Shown: positions 26,531-36,311, counted from the stretch's first letter. The stretch is DNA of 64,000 nucleotides from Edaphobacillus lindanitolerans (GCF_900156305.1 NZ_FTPL01000001.1:1178001-1242000), one strand, 5' to 3'. The notes: generated from the letters alone by a model not told the origin. Translations and numbers: made by a program.

Positions 26531-27274
26531 ATGGCGTTTGCGCTTGAAGTGAAAAACTTGCATGTTTCCTATGACGGCAAAGAAGTGCTCCGGGGCATCA
26601 GCCTCTCGGCACCCCCCGGCCGGCTGACCGGCATCATCGGGCCGAACGGCGCAGGGAAGTCCACATTCATGAAGGCGGTCCTCGGGCTGCTGAACGCAGA
26701 TTGCGGCACGATCCGATTTAACGGGAAAACGCTCAGAGAGATGAGAAAGCGGATGGCGTACGTTCCTCAAAGAAGCTCGGTCGACTGGGATTTCCCCATC
26801 AATGTAAGGGACACCGTGCTGCTCGGGTCCTATCCGGCGCTCGGCCTTATCCGCCGGCCGGGAAAGACCGAAAAGGAAGAAGCCGACAAATGCCTGGTGA
26901 AGGTCGGCATGGAAGATTTTGCGGACCGGCAGATCGGACAACTGTCCGGCGGTCAGCAGCAACGGGTATTCCTTGCGCGGGCACTGCTCCAGCATGCGGA
27001 GTTTCTGTTCCTGGATGAACCGTTCGTCGGCGTCGATGCATCGAGCGAGGATGTCATCATCGGACTGCTGAAGGAATTGCGGGATGCGGGCAAGAGCATC
27101 TTCGTCGTACACCACGACCTGTCGAAGGGGACTGCCTATTTTGACGATCTGTTGCTCCTGAACGGACGGGTTGTTGCATGCGGACCTGCCGTTGAAGTTC
27201 TCCGCCCGGGGCCCCTCGGGCAGGCATACGGCGCATTCGGAGGACCCGTCGCCGGAGAAGGTGTCAACCAATGA
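26531..27274 (+). CDS. mntB: manganese ABC transporter, ATP-binding protein
   Basis: A 247-residue ABC ATPase: Walker A GPNGAGKST, Q-loop VPQRSSVDWDFP, signature LSGGQQQR, Walker B FLFLDEPF and H-loop VVHHDLSK. The VPQR..DWDFPINVRDTV segment is typical of metal (Mn/Zn/Fe) ABC transporters. It overlaps the permease by 4 bp and is first in an operon with permease and lipoprotein. The upstream MntR-type box suggests Mn(II) as substrate. Confidence 0.88.
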   Translation: MAFALEVKNLHVSYDGKEVLRGISLSAPPGRLTGIIGPNGAGKSTFMKAVLGLLNADCGTIRFNGKTLREMRKRMAYVPQRSSVDWDFPINVRDTVLLGSYPALGLIRRPGKTEKEEADKCLVKVGMEDFADRQIGQLSGGQQQRVFLARALLQHAEFLFLDEPFVGVDASSEDVIIGLLKELRDAGKSIFVVHHDLSKGTAYFDDLLLLNGRVVACGPAVEVLRPGPLGQAYGAFGGPVAGEGVNQ

Positions 27275-28140
27275 GCGGATTTATGACAGATCTCCTCAAC
27301 TACGCATTCCTGCAAAAGGCGATGTTCACATCGATGATGGTTGGAATCATCTGCGGGGTCATCGGCTGCTTTATCGTGCTGCGCGGCATGTCGCTCATGG
27401 GGGATGCCATCTCACACGCCGTCCTGCCGGGTGTCGCAATTTCCTACATGATCGGCGTCAACTACTTTTATGGTGCGGTCGTTGCCGGCGTCCTCACATC
27501 AGTCGGGATCGGCTTTGTCAGCGAGAAAAGCCGCATAAAGAATGACTCGGCGATCGGGATCATCTTCTCCGCGTTTTTCGCACTCGGAATCATCCTCATG
27601 GCGAAGGCGGCGAGCAGCGTCGACCTGACGAGCATTTTGTTCGGGAATGTACTCGCCGTTCGGTCCGCCGACATGTGGACGACTCTTGCGATCGGGACCA
27701 TTGTGCTGCTCACGGTCATCGTGTTTTATAAGGAACTGCTCGTCACGACATTCGACCCGACGCTTGCTGCCACGTTCGGGTTGCCGAACCGGCTCTTCCA
27801 CTATGCAGTCATGGTGCTGCTCACGCTGGTAACGGTCGCCTCACTCCGGACAGTCGGCATCATCCTCGTCGTGGCGATGCTCATTACTCCGGCATCGACC
27901 GCCTATCTGCTTACCGACCGGCTCCCGGCCATGATCGGCCTGTCCGCCCTTTTCGGAGCGCTGTCGGCAGTGACCGGGCTCTATGTCAGCTTCAACTACA
28001 ACCTGTCATCGGGTGCAGTCATCGTACTCGCCGCGACCGCCATGTTCCTGCTCGCCCTGTTTTTCTCGCCGAAGCAGGGGCTGCTGTGGCGGAGCATGCG
28101 TACTTCGAGTAACCGGAAGGCGGTACGCAACGGAAACTGA
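27271..28140 (+). CDS. mntC: manganese ABC transporter, permease
   Basis: A 289-residue ABC-3 family permease with about eight membrane segments (MVGIICGVIGCFIVLRGMSLMGDAISHAVLPGVAISYMIG; ILFGNVLAVRS; VGIILVVAMLITPASTAYLL). The GDAISHAVLPGVA motif is characteristic of metal ABC permeases. It starts inside the ATPase gene stop (ATGA overlap). Bacillus mnt operons may have two permeases; here there is only one, so it probably acts as a homodimer. Confidence 0.9.
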   Translation: MSGFMTDLLNYAFLQKAMFTSMMVGIICGVIGCFIVLRGMSLMGDAISHAVLPGVAISYMIGVNYFYGAVVAGVLTSVGIGFVSEKSRIKNDSAIGIIFSAFFALGIILMAKAASSVDLTSILFGNVLAVRSADMWTTLAIGTIVLLTVIVFYKELLVTTFDPTLAATFGLPNRLFHYAVMVLLTLVTVASLRTVGIILVVAMLITPASTAYLLTDRLPAMIGLSALFGALSAVTGLYVSFNYNLSSGAVIVLAATAMFLLALFFSPKQGLLWRSMRTSSNRKAVRNGN

Positions 28141-28249
28141 ATGAAGCTTGATTCCGGTTGGAAGCGTGCGGTTCGGCAGGAGAGTGCGTCGTCCGCTTCG
28201 TCCTCCCGCTGTAAATAATACTTATTGAGATGAAAGGGGTTTATTTCAA

Positions 28250-29209
28250 ATGAAGAATAAAACCCGGGGAGCGCTCGTTCTTTTGCTCGCCGCTGTATTC
28301 ACACTCGGCGCCTGCAGCAGCAAAGAGAACGAACACACATCCGGCCAGGAGCCGGGGAACCGCGACAAAGACAAACTGCATGTCGTGGCAACATTCTCGA
28401 TCCTATACGACATCGCCAACGAAGTCGGCGGCGATCGCGTGTCGGTCCACAGCATGGTGCCGATCGGGACCGCGCCTCATGAATACGAACCGTTGCCCGA
28501 GGATGTGAAGAAGACGTCGGACGCGGATGTGATCTTCTACAACGGGCTGAACCTGGAGGGCGGTGAGGAAGGCTGGTTCTTCCGCCTGCTCGATACGACG
28601 GGCACCGACGAATCAAAGGTGTTCGAACTGATGAAAGGCGTCGAGCCGCTGTACCTTTCGGACAAAAAAGGCCATAAAGGTGAAATCAATCCGCATGCCT
28701 TCCTGGACCCGACCGTCGGCATGAAGATGGTGGAGAATACCCGCGAAGCGTTCGTGAAGGCCGACCCGGACCACAAGGAGGAATATGAGAAAAATGCAGA
28801 AGAACTGCTCGGCAAGCTCCGCGACATCGACCGGGATTACAAAACCAAGATTTCTGAAATTCCGCAGGAACGCCGAATTCTCGTGACGGGCGAACGGGCC
28901 TATCAGTACATGGCGAAAACATACGGACTTGAGGAAGGGTACATCTGGGCCATCGACACCGAAGAAAACGGATCGCCGGCGCAGATCAAGGCCCTCGTGG
29001 ACTTCATCCGCGAGCGGGACGTGCCGTCGCTGTTCGTCGAATCGAACGTCGACCGCCGGCCGATGGAAACGGTCTCCAACGAAACCGGCGTGCCGATTGC
29101 ACACGAACTGTACTCGGACGAACTCGGCAAGCCGGGATCCGAGGGCGGGACCTACACCGACTTCCTGGAATACAACATCCGGAACATCCATGACGGACTG
29201 AAGGAATAA
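28250..29209 (+). CDS. mntA: manganese-binding lipoprotein of ABC transporter
   Basis: A 319-residue lipoprotein: signal LLAAVFTLGACSS with the lipobox Cys, then a charged linker and a cluster A-I metal-binding protein. Expected ligands are visible: His in IGTAPHEYEP, His in INPHAFLDP, Glu in VTGERAYQYM and Asp in GTYTDFLEYN. It lies 109 bp after the permease with its own strong AAAGGGG site. The set and the MntR-type operator suggest Mn(II) uptake; Zn or Fe cannot be fully excluded. Confidence 0.9.
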   Translation: MKNKTRGALVLLLAAVFTLGACSSKENEHTSGQEPGNRDKDKLHVVATFSILYDIANEVGGDRVSVHSMVPIGTAPHEYEPLPEDVKKTSDADVIFYNGLNLEGGEEGWFFRLLDTTGTDESKVFELMKGVEPLYLSDKKGHKGEINPHAFLDPTVGMKMVENTREAFVKADPDHKEEYEKNAEELLGKLRDIDRDYKTKISEIPQERRILVTGERAYQYMAKTYGLEEGYIWAIDTEENGSPAQIKALVDFIRERDVPSLFVESNVDRRPMETVSNETGVPIAHELYSDELGKPGSEGGTYTDFLEYNIRNIHDGLKE

Positions 29210-29211
29210 AG

Positions 29212-29260
29212 AAAAGCCGGAGGAGAGCAGGCTGAACCTGTTCCCCTCCGGCTTTTTTTT
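29212..29260 (+). terminator. terminator of mnt operon
   Basis: AAAAGCCGGAGG (29212-29223) pairs with CCTCCGGCTTTT (29245-29256), followed by a run of eight T. Confidence 0.92.
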
Positions 29261-29433
29261 GAACGGGTGACGGAGTTTTGGTGATGGGCGGCCAAAGCTT
29301 GGTCCGGGATGACTGGGGTTCCTGCCGGTGCAATATGTTCCGAGTTTCTCCCCGGTGCCGGCAGTTCTGCCGGGTGTTCAATATTCGGGGCGCCGAACAT
29401 GTATGAAGCTCCGGTTCGCTTGTTCGCCGATGA

Positions 29434-31047
29434 TCAGACGGTCTGGCCCATCTGATCGCGCAGCTTCGCCTTGAGGAATTTGCCGACGGACGTTTTCGGG
29501 ATTTCATCGAGGAAGGCGACTTCGTCCGGGATCCACCATTTGGCGAATTGGCCATCCAGATAGTCGAGCAGTTCCTGCTTCTTGTCGTCGGTGCGGGCGA
29601 CATCCTCTTTAAGGACGACGCAGGCGAGCGGCCGCTCCTGCCATTTTTCGTGCGGGACGGCGATGACGGCTGCTTCGAACACGTCCGGATGGGTCATGAG
29701 GGCGTTTTCGAGATCGACCGAGGAGATCCATTCCCCGCCGGATTTGATCAGGTCCTTTGTCCGGTCGGTGATCTTGATATAGCCTTCCGGCGTCATGACG
29801 GCAATATCCCCCGTATAGAGCCAGCCGTCGCGGAAGGCGTCCGCCGTGCGCTCATCCCGGTAGTATTCATCCGCGATCCACGGACCGCGGACGGTGAGCT
29901 CGCCCATCGTCTGCCCGTCCCATGGCACTTCGCCGTTCTCGTTGACCACACGCGTGTCGATGCCTGGAATCGTCATGCCCTGCGTCGCACGGGCATCGAT
30001 CTTCTCGTCCATCGATTTGCCGGCGGTCTCGGACGTGTAATTCGACAGGCTGACGAGCGGCGTCGTCTCGGTCATGCCATAGCCGACGATGAACGGCACC
30101 CCGTATGTCTCTTCGAACTTGCGGATGAGTCCTTTGGGCGAAGCGGAACCGCCGCAGACGATTGCGCGGAGCGAGCTGAGATCGCGCGGTTTTTTCTCGA
30201 GCGCCTTTGCCACGGCAAGCCAGATGGTCGGCACGCCGGCGGTGAGGGTGACCTTCTCTTCTTCGATCAGGTCGAGAAGCACTTCGGGATTGAATCCGCC
30301 CGGACCCGGGAGCACCTGCTTCGTGCCGAAGAAGACGCCCGCAAACGGCAGCCCCCACGCGTTTGCATGGAACATCGGCACGACGGACAGGGCGGTGTCC
30401 CGCTCGCACAGGCCCATCCCGTCGGCAAGACCGAGTGCGTAGCTGTGGAGCACGAGCCCCCGGTGGGTATAGACGACACCTTTCGGATTGCCCGTCGTGG
30501 CACTCGTATAGCACATGCCGGCCGGTGTATTTTCATCGAGATCCTCGGGGAACTTGAACCCATCGGACGCCTCCGCCATGAGTGCTTCATAGGAGTGGAC
30601 GTTTGTGAGCTGCGTGTCCGGGATGTCGGTCGAATCCGCCATCACGACGATGTGCTTGACCGTCGTCAGCTGCGGTGCGAGCTTCTCGATCAGCGGGAAC
30701 AGGTCGTCATCGACGAGCAGGATTTCATCTTCCGCATGATTGATGACATAGGCGATATGCTCGGGCGACAGGCGGATGTTGACCATGTGCAGGATGGCAC
30801 CGGCGCACGGCACGCCGAAATACGCTTCGAGGTGGCGGTGCGTGTTCCAGGCGAACGTCCCGACTTTCGTCCCCCGCTCCATGCCGAGCTTCGTCAGCAG
30901 ATCGGCGAGCTTTCGGCTGCGCTTTGCAAATTCGCGGTACGGGATCCGGTGCGTCTTCGTCCGGGTCTTCGAGACGATTTCCTTGTCCGGGAAAAACCGC
31001 TCCGCGCGGTCCACGAACATGTTCAAAAGCAGCGGTGTGTCCATCAT
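29434..31047 (-). CDS. long-chain fatty-acid--CoA ligase (AMP-forming)
   Basis: A 537-residue acyl-adenylate synthetase. The P-loop-like motif [31 protein letters not shown], the hinge [32 protein letters not shown] and the C-terminal Lys in [10 protein letters not shown] are all present. It activates fatty acids to CoA thioesters for beta-oxidation. It is the last gene of a run of minus-strand fatty-acid genes. AAAGGAG lies ten bases before the ATG pair at 31047. Confidence 0.9.
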   Translation of the reverse strand: MMDTPLLLNMFVDRAERFFPDKEIVSKTRTKTHRIPYREFAKRSRKLADLLTKLGMERGTKVGTFAWNTHRHLEAYFGVPCAGAILHMVNIRLSPEHIAYVINHAEDEILLVDDDLFPLIEKLAPQLTTVKHIVVMADSTDIPDTQLTNVHSYEALMAEASDGFKFPEDLDENTPAGMCYTSATTGNPKGVVYTHRGLVLHSYALGLADGMGLCERDTALSVVPMFHANAWGLPFAGVFFGTKQVLPGPGGFNPEVLLDLIEEEKVTLTAGVPTIWLAVAKALEKKPRDLSSLRAIVCGGSASPKGLIRKFEETYGVPFIVGYGMTETTPLVSLSNYTSETAGKSMDEKIDARATQGMTIPGIDTRVVNENGEVPWDGQTMGELTVRGPWIADEYYRDERTADAFRDGWLYTGDIAVMTPEGYIKITDRTKDLIKSGGEWISSVDLENALMTHPDVFEAAVIAVPHEKWQERPLACVVLKEDVARTDDKKQELLDYLDGQFAKWWIPDEVAFLDEIPKTSVGKFLKAKLRDQMGQTV

Positions 31048-31102
31048 AGGGTTCCATCTCCTTTATTGGTGGAATGAACGACGGGGAAAGCCGGAAAACG
31101 GT

Positions 31103-31233
31103 GAGTTTGAAGCAAGGTTACCTGAGTGTTAAGAGACTGTGACCGGGTGTTAAGCAAACCTGCCTGAGTGTGAAGCAATCATGCCTGAGTGCTAAGCTCT
31201 GGTGGGAAGCAATCCCGCCCGGGGGTTAAGCAA
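31103..31233 (+). repeat. 21-bp array, family A, 7 units, reaching into a coding region
   Basis: GAGTGTTAAGCAA-like units begin at 31103, 31124, 31145, 31166, 31187, 31200 and 31221. All steps are 21 bp except 31187 to 31200, which is 13 (one 8-base spacer missing). The last unit contains the stop codon (31226-31228) of the CoA-transferase gene. Units in the middle are degraded (GTGAAGCAA, GCTAAGCTC). Confidence 0.9.
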
Positions 31234-32272
31234 GCGGCGTCCTACCCCGCCAGTGGGGGTGGTTGTCCAGCTCGCCGGGTCTCAGGACGGGCGTGAGGCA
31301 GAAATCGGTCTCAAGCGAGACGTTGAGCCAGTGTTCATGCGGACGGCTCCGGAAGTGATCGGCAACTTCCATGTGGACCGGGCCGCCGCACCGTTCATCG
31401 CCTCCTTTCCATTCGGGGTGTCCGGCATAATCGCAGAACGCATGCCAGAATTTCTCTTCAAGCGCGGCCAGCACAACATGCCGGCCGTCTGAAGTTTCAT
31501 AGATCGAGTATCTCGCCAGGCTGCCGTCGATGCCGGGGATGCCGCGATCCGACAGGCCGGCCGCCCGGTAGGCGAGGTGGACGCCCTGCCAGCCGGCGAG
31601 GACATCGGTGATCGACACATCGAGCCGTGCGCCCCGGCCGGTCTGCATTTTCCGGACGAGTGCGGCGCAGACGCCTTCGGACACGGAGAGCCCGCCTGCA
31701 TAGTCGGCGATCGTATTGAGCGGATGGACCGGCCTGCCGTTTTCATCGGCCAGCTGTGACAGGACGCCGGAAAGCGCAAGATAATTCAGGTCGTGGCTGC
31801 CGGCACGGGCGAAGGGTCCGGCCTGGCCGTAGCCGGTCATCGAACAATAGATGAGCCCCGGGTTCAGCCGGGCCAATTCGGCCTCACCGAAGCCGAGCCG
31901 CTCGAGCGTGCCCGGACGGAATGACTCGATGAGGACATCGGCCTCCCGGACGAGATCCTGCAGGGCGGCACACCCTTCCGCTGCTTTTAGATTCAGTTCC
32001 ACGATCTTCTTCCCGCCGTTGTTCGCTTCATGGACGACCCCGCCGCCGAGTTTCCGGCTCGGTTCCCCGCCGGGCGGCTCGACTTTGACCGTGTCGGCCC
32101 CCATTTCGGTGAGCCGCCAGGCAGCATGGGGACCCGGAAGATAATACGTCAGATCGATCACCCGGATGCCGTCAAGAAACCGTCCTTCGGGCATACCGGG
32201 ATTCACGAGACCCGTACGACCGTCGGACGTTGCCGCCACGGATGCGGGATGGGCATCGCTGATTTCCTTCAA
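31226..32272 (-). CDS. CaiB/BaiF-type (family III) CoA-transferase
   Basis: A 348-residue enzyme: GVRVIDLTYYLPGPHAAWRLTEMGADTVKVEPPGGEPSR near the start, and ADVLIESFRPGTLERLGFGEAELARLNPGLIYCSMTGYGQAGPFARAGSHDLNYLALSG, with the expected Asp in this last motif. It moves CoA between acyl groups. The start is TTG at 32272, overlapping the upstream acyl-CoA dehydrogenase stop, with GGAGGG before it. At 348 residues it is a little shorter than many members. Its stop codon is supplied by the neighbouring 21-bp array. Confidence 0.88.
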   Translation of the reverse strand: MKEISDAHPASVAATSDGRTGLVNPGMPEGRFLDGIRVIDLTYYLPGPHAAWRLTEMGADTVKVEPPGGEPSRKLGGGVVHEANNGGKKIVELNLKAAEGCAALQDLVREADVLIESFRPGTLERLGFGEAELARLNPGLIYCSMTGYGQAGPFARAGSHDLNYLALSGVLSQLADENGRPVHPLNTIADYAGGLSVSEGVCAALVRKMQTGRGARLDVSITDVLAGWQGVHLAYRAAGLSDRGIPGIDGSLARYSIYETSDGRHVVLAALEEKFWHAFCDYAGHPEWKGGDERCGGPVHMEVADHFRSRPHEHWLNVSLETDFCLTPVLRPGELDNHPHWRGRTPLA

Positions 32273-33435
32273 TGGCCTTTCCCTCCAGAGAGGCCCATGT
32301 TTTTGGCGATGATCGTTTTCATGATCTCGTTCGTGCCCGCGTAGATGGACATGACCGGGATGTCGCGGTAGCGCCTGGCGATTTTGTATTCCTCCATGTA
32401 GCCGTAGCCTCCGTGGAGCTGCATGCAGTCGGCGGCGACACGCCGGGCGTTTTCGGTGATCCAGTATTTAGCCATCGATACTTTCGTGACGATGTCTTTG
32501 CCGGCCAGATGATCCGCGATGAGTGATTCGAGGAAGGCCTTGCCGAGTTCGGCTTCGGTCGCAATCTCTGCGAGCTTGAACTGGGTGTTCTGGAACGAGG
32601 CGACCGGGCGGCCGAACGCTTCGCGGGATTTCACATAGTCGACGGTGAGCTGCAGCATGTCCTCCACGGCGGTCTGTGCGGCGAGTGCGACGACAAGCCG
32701 CTCCTGCTGGAGTTTTTCCATCATATATTGGAATCCTTTGCCTTCCTCCCCGAGCAGGTTCTCCGCCGGAACGCGGCAGTCTTCGAAATACAATTCCGCC
32801 GTGTCCTGCGAGTGCATGCCGACTTTGTCGAGCTTCCTTCCCTTTGTGAAGCCGGGCGTCCCTTCCTCGATGAGAAGGAGGCTGACCCCGCGGTGCTTCG
32901 GCTGGGCGTCCGGGTCGGTCTTCACGGCGACGAGCACAAGGTTGCCGTTGATGCCGTTCGTGATGAACGTCTTCTGGCCGTTCACAATGTAATGGTCGCC
33001 GTCCCGGATGGCGGTCGTCCGGATGTTCGCCAGGTCCGATCCCGTCCCCGGCTCGGTCATCGCGATCGCCGTGATCCGGTCGCCCGCGACGCAGCCGGGC
33101 AGGAATTTTTGCTTTTGGCTGTCTGAGCCGTACGACTCGATGTACGGCACGACGATATCATTGTGTAGCCCGACGCCGGTTAAGCCCGCGCCGATGCGCT
33201 CCATCTCCTCCCCGATGATCACTCCGTAGCTGAAATCAAGGCCGAGCCCGCCGTACGACTCGTCGACTTGCGGACAAAGGAATCCAAGCTCCCCGAGCCG
33301 TTTCCAAAATGATTTTGGGACGAGGCGTTCCCTCTCCCATTGTTCAAAATGAGGTTCTGCTTCCTTCCGGAGGAATTTCCGGAGCGACTCGCGGAACAAG
33401 TCGTGTTCGTCATTTTCCCAGTGATAGCGTGGCAT
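32269..33435 (-). CDS. acyl-CoA dehydrogenase
   Basis: A 388-residue FAD enzyme that oxidises acyl-CoA to enoyl-CoA. Motifs: AIAMTEPGTGSDLANIRTTA, YIVNGQKTFITNGINGNLVLVAVKT and the C-terminal QLHGGYGYMEEYKIARRYRDIPVMSIYAGTNEIMKTIIA, with the family catalytic Glu in the GYMEEY region. It overlaps the CoA-transferase gene by 4 bp. Upstream, an ~830-bp repeat array separates it from the SDR gene. GGGGGAG precedes its ATG. Confidence 0.93.
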   Translation of the reverse strand: MPRYHWENDEHDLFRESLRKFLRKEAEPHFEQWERERLVPKSFWKRLGELGFLCPQVDESYGGLGLDFSYGVIIGEEMERIGAGLTGVGLHNDIVVPYIESYGSDSQKQKFLPGCVAGDRITAIAMTEPGTGSDLANIRTTAIRDGDHYIVNGQKTFITNGINGNLVLVAVKTDPDAQPKHRGVSLLLIEEGTPGFTKGRKLDKVGMHSQDTAELYFEDCRVPAENLLGEEGKGFQYMMEKLQQERLVVALAAQTAVEDMLQLTVDYVKSREAFGRPVASFQNTQFKLAEIATEAELGKAFLESLIADHLAGKDIVTKVSMAKYWITENARRVAADCMQLHGGYGYMEEYKIARRYRDIPVMSIYAGTNEIMKTIIAKNMGLSGGKGH

Positions 33436-33449
33436 GGTGTCGCTCCCCC

Positions 33450-34275
33450 TTTCCTATGAGTGGTGAGAGATTTCTTCCGAGTGTTGTGAGTTTTACCATG
33501 TGTGGCGTGAGTTTTCCTGTGAGTGGTACGAGTTTTACCATGGGGGACGTGAGTTTTCCCTTAGGTATCGTGAGTTTTACTAAGAGCGTCCGAGTTTCCT
33601 TGAGTGCCGGGTTTCCCCCCGGATGTCGCGAGTTTTCCTGTGAGTGGCGCGAGCTTTACCTTGGGTGACGTGAGTTTTACTAAGAGCGTCCGAGTTTTCC
33701 TTAAGCACGAGTTTTCCCCCGGATGCCGCCAGTTTTCCTGTGAGTGGCACGAGTTTTACCTTGGGTGCCTTGAGTTTTACTAAGAGGTCCGTGTTTCCCT
33801 GAACGCCGGGTTTCCCCCGGATGACACGAGTTTTCCTCTGAGTGGCACGAGTTTTACCTTGGGTGCCTTGAGTTTTACTAAGAGCGTCCGAGTTTTCCTT
33901 GAGTGCCGGGTTTTCCCCCGGATGCCGTGAGTTTTCCTCTGAGTGGCGCGAGCTTTACCTTGGGTGACGTGAGTTTTACTAAGAGCGTCCGAGTTTCCTT
34001 GAGTGACGAGTTTTCCCTCCGGCATCATCAGTTTTCCTCTTAGTGCCGTGAGTTTTCCTAGAGGATCGTGAGTTTCCCCTTGAGTGGCAGTTTCCCTCAG
34101 GTGCCGAGAGTTTTCCTTGAGCACCGAGTTTTCCCCCGGGTGCCGTGAGTTTCCCTGAACGCCGGGTTTTCCCCCCTGATGCCGTGAGTTTTCCTCTAAG
34201 TAGCGAGTGTTTTCCCCCGGGGGCGGTGAGTTCCCCCTCAAGCGCCGCGAGTTTTACCACGGATGCAGCGAGTCT
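33450..34275 (+). repeat. large 21-bp-period array, family B, about 40 units
   Basis: Units contain GAGTTTTACC or GAGTTTTCC and GAGTG boxes, mostly 21 bp apart (for example 33489, 33510, 33531), with some 20- and 17-bp steps. A higher-order unit of ~100 bp is marked by GAGTTTTACTAAGAG at 33572, 33672, 33772, 33870 and 33971. It fills almost all of the gap between the SDR stop (34319) and the acyl-CoA dehydrogenase start (33435). Open frames here encode only repeated heptads and I do not call them genes. Confidence 0.93.
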
Positions 34276-34318
34276 CCACCCCGTTGTCGGGGGCACTGGG
34301 CTCATCCTTCCCGGCCGG

Positions 34319-35089
34319 TTATCTCGGTTGCATCCGGATGCCGCCGTCGAGGCGGATGACTTCGCCGTTGAGCATGCGGTTCGTCACGATGGCTTCGACG
34401 AGCCGGGCGTATTCTTCCGGATGGCCGAGGCGCTGCGGGAACGGCACCATCTGTTCGAGCGATTCGCGGGCGGCATCCGGCAGTCCGTCGAACATCGGCG
34501 TGTTGATGAGTCCCGGGGCGATCGTCATGACGCGGATGCCGTAGGCCGCCAGTTCGCGGGCGATCGGGAGTGTCATTGCGGCGACGCCGCCTTTGGACGC
34601 ACTGTAGGCAACCTGGCCGATCTGGCCTTCGAATGCCGCGACGGATGCGGTGTTGATGATGACGCCGCGCTCCCCGTCCTCGCCCGGTTCGTTGTCGGTC
34701 ATGGCCTCCGCGGCGAGGCGGATGACGTTGAACGTTCCGATCAGGTTAACTTGGATGACCCGTTCGAACGTCTCGAGTGCGTGCGGCCCCTTGCGGCCGA
34801 GGAGCTTGCCCGGCGTGCCGATGCCCGCGCAGTTGACCACGATGTTCAGGCCGCCCATCGCTTCCTTCGCGGCGGCCACGTTTTTCTGCATGTCTTCCCC
34901 GCTGGAGACATCCGTTTTATGGAATGACACGGCCTCCCCGCCGAGTTCTTCGGCGAGCACGGCCCCTTTTTCTTCATTCAGGTCAAAAATGGCGACCTTC
35001 CCGCCGGATGCGGCAATGTGCCGGGCTGTAGCTTCACCGAGTCCCGAAGCACCTCCGGTGATGATGGCCTTCACTCTGTTCATGTCCAC
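34319..35089 (-). CDS. short-chain dehydrogenase, 3-hydroxyacyl-CoA type
   Basis: A 256-residue SDR: the cofactor motif TGGASGLGEATARHIAASGG, NCAGIGTPG, catalytic Ser in VIINTASVAAFEGQIG, and YSASKGG with the Tyr and Lys. FDLNEEKG with an acidic residue after beta2 suggests NAD. The protein is closest in layout to type-2 3-hydroxyacyl-CoA dehydrogenases, which fits the beta-oxidation genes on both sides. The start is GTG at 35089 after AGGGGGAA. A FadR-type palindrome lies just upstream. Confidence 0.88.
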   Translation of the reverse strand: MDMNRVKAIITGGASGLGEATARHIAASGGKVAIFDLNEEKGAVLAEELGGEAVSFHKTDVSSGEDMQKNVAAAKEAMGGLNIVVNCAGIGTPGKLLGRKGPHALETFERVIQVNLIGTFNVIRLAAEAMTDNEPGEDGERGVIINTASVAAFEGQIGQVAYSASKGGVAAMTLPIARELAAYGIRVMTIAPGLINTPMFDGLPDAARESLEQMVPFPQRLGHPEEYARLVEAIVTNRMLNGEVIRLDGGIRMQPR

Positions 35090-35117
35090 GAACCATTCCC
35101 CCTGTTCAAATCTTTTT

Positions 35118-35135
35118 TGAATGAACGTTCATTCG
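35118..35135. promoter_or_regulatory. FadR-type operator palindrome
   Basis: TGAATGAACGTTCATTCG closely matches the known B. subtilis FadR (YsiA) site TGAATGAMTANTCATTCA. It lies between the thiolase stop and the SDR start, so it probably controls the SDR and downstream genes by acyl-CoA level. Confidence 0.75.
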
Positions 35136-35162
35136 GTTTCCTCCATCGAGCACCTCTCCGGT

Positions 35163-36311
35163 TCAGAGGCGCTCGATGATCGTCGCGTTGGCCATGCCCA
35201 TCCCTTCACAGATCGCGAGCAGCCCGTACCGGCCGCCGGTCCGTTCGAGGCGGTTCATGAGCGTGACGAGAAGCTTCGTGCCGGTTGCGCCGAGCGGGTG
35301 GCCGAGCGCAATCGCACCGCCGTCCACATTGAGCTTTTCCGGATCCGCACCGGTTTCCGCCAGCCAGGCAAGCGGGACGGGGGCGAACGCTTCATTCACT
35401 TCGTATGTGTCCATGTCGTCGATTGTGAGCCCGGCCTTCTCAAGCACTTTGTGCGTCGCGGCGATCGGCCCCGTCAGCATGAGCGTCGGATCTGAGCCGA
35501 CGACGGAACGAGCGACAATCCGGGCTTTCGGCTTCAGTCCCAGCTCATCCGCCTTCTCGCGGGACATGATCAGGACGGCCGACGCCCCGTCGCTCATCTG
35601 GCTCGCGTTGCCCGCCGTGATGACGCCGTCTTCTTTGAAGACTGTCTTGAGCCCGCCGAGCACTTCCGGGGTCGACCCTTCCCGCGGACCTTCGTCCCGG
35701 TCGAACACCTTAACCGCTCCGTCTTCCCCGGTGACTTCGACGGGGAGGATCTCGCCCCCGAAACGGCCTTCCCGGATTGCCGAAAATGCACGCTCGTGGC
35801 TTTGCGCACTATAGTTGTCGAGGTCGGCGCGGGTGAATCCCCATTTCTCCGCGATCCGCTCGGCGGACAGTCCCTGGTTGATGATTTCATGTTGAGCCGT
35901 GAGTTTCTTGCTCGGCTTTTTCTCGCCGATATTTGAGAACATCGGCTCGCGCGTCATGCTTTCGACGCCCCCCGCGATGACAATGTCCATGTCCCCCGAT
36001 GCAATGGCCTGTGTCGCGAAATGCACCGCCTGCTGGCTTGAGCCGCACTGGCGGTCGATCGTCACGCCCGGCACCTCGACCGGGAACCCGGCGATCAGCG
36101 CCGCGGTCCGGGCAATGTTGCCGCCCTGCTCGCCCGACTGCGTCACGCAGCCGAGGATGACGTCCTCCACCTGTTCTTTTCCGATGCCCGCACGCTCGAC
36201 CAGTCCGTCAAGGACGACTGCCGCAAGCTCGTCCGGCCGCATGCCGGACAGCGCCCCCTTGCGCCGTCCGACCGCCGTCCGCACCCCTTCCACGATGACC
36301 GTTTCCCGCAT
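35163..36311 (-). CDS. acetyl-CoA C-acyltransferase (thiolase)
   Basis: A 382-residue thiolase that cleaves 3-ketoacyl-CoA. The nucleophile Cys lies in TIDRQCGSSQQAVHFA, and the C-terminal motifs NVDGGAIALGHPLGATGTKL and GLLAICEGMGMANATIIERL carry the catalytic His and Cys (here CEGMGMA). GGGGGAG precedes the ATG. It is the first gene of the fatty-acid run; an AT-rich stretch upstream may hold its promoter and a weak half of a FadR-like site. Confidence 0.92.
   Translation of the reverse strand: MRETVIVEGVRTAVGRRKGALSGMRPDELAAVVLDGLVERAGIGKEQVEDVILGCVTQSGEQGGNIARTAALIAGFPVEVPGVTIDRQCGSSQQAVHFATQAIASGDMDIVIAGGVESMTREPMFSNIGEKKPSKKLTAQHEIINQGLSAERIAEKWGFTRADLDNYSAQSHERAFSAIREGRFGGEILPVEVTGEDGAVKVFDRDEGPREGSTPEVLGGLKTVFKEDGVITAGNASQMSDGASAVLIMSREKADELGLKPKARIVARSVVGSDPTLMLTGPIAATHKVLEKAGLTIDDMDTYEVNEAFAPVPLAWLAETGADPEKLNVDGGAIALGHPLGATGTKLLVTLMNRLERTGGRYGLLAICEGMGMANATIIERL

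Noticed and set aside
26336-27271. Extension of the DUF4139-type gene opposite mntB
   Set aside because: It overlaps the mnt promoter and ATPase in antisense and has no family sequence.
33780-34305. Minus-strand frames encoding GKL heptad repeats
   Set aside because: The reading is produced by the 21-bp array (seven codons); no ribosome site, and frames are short and broken.
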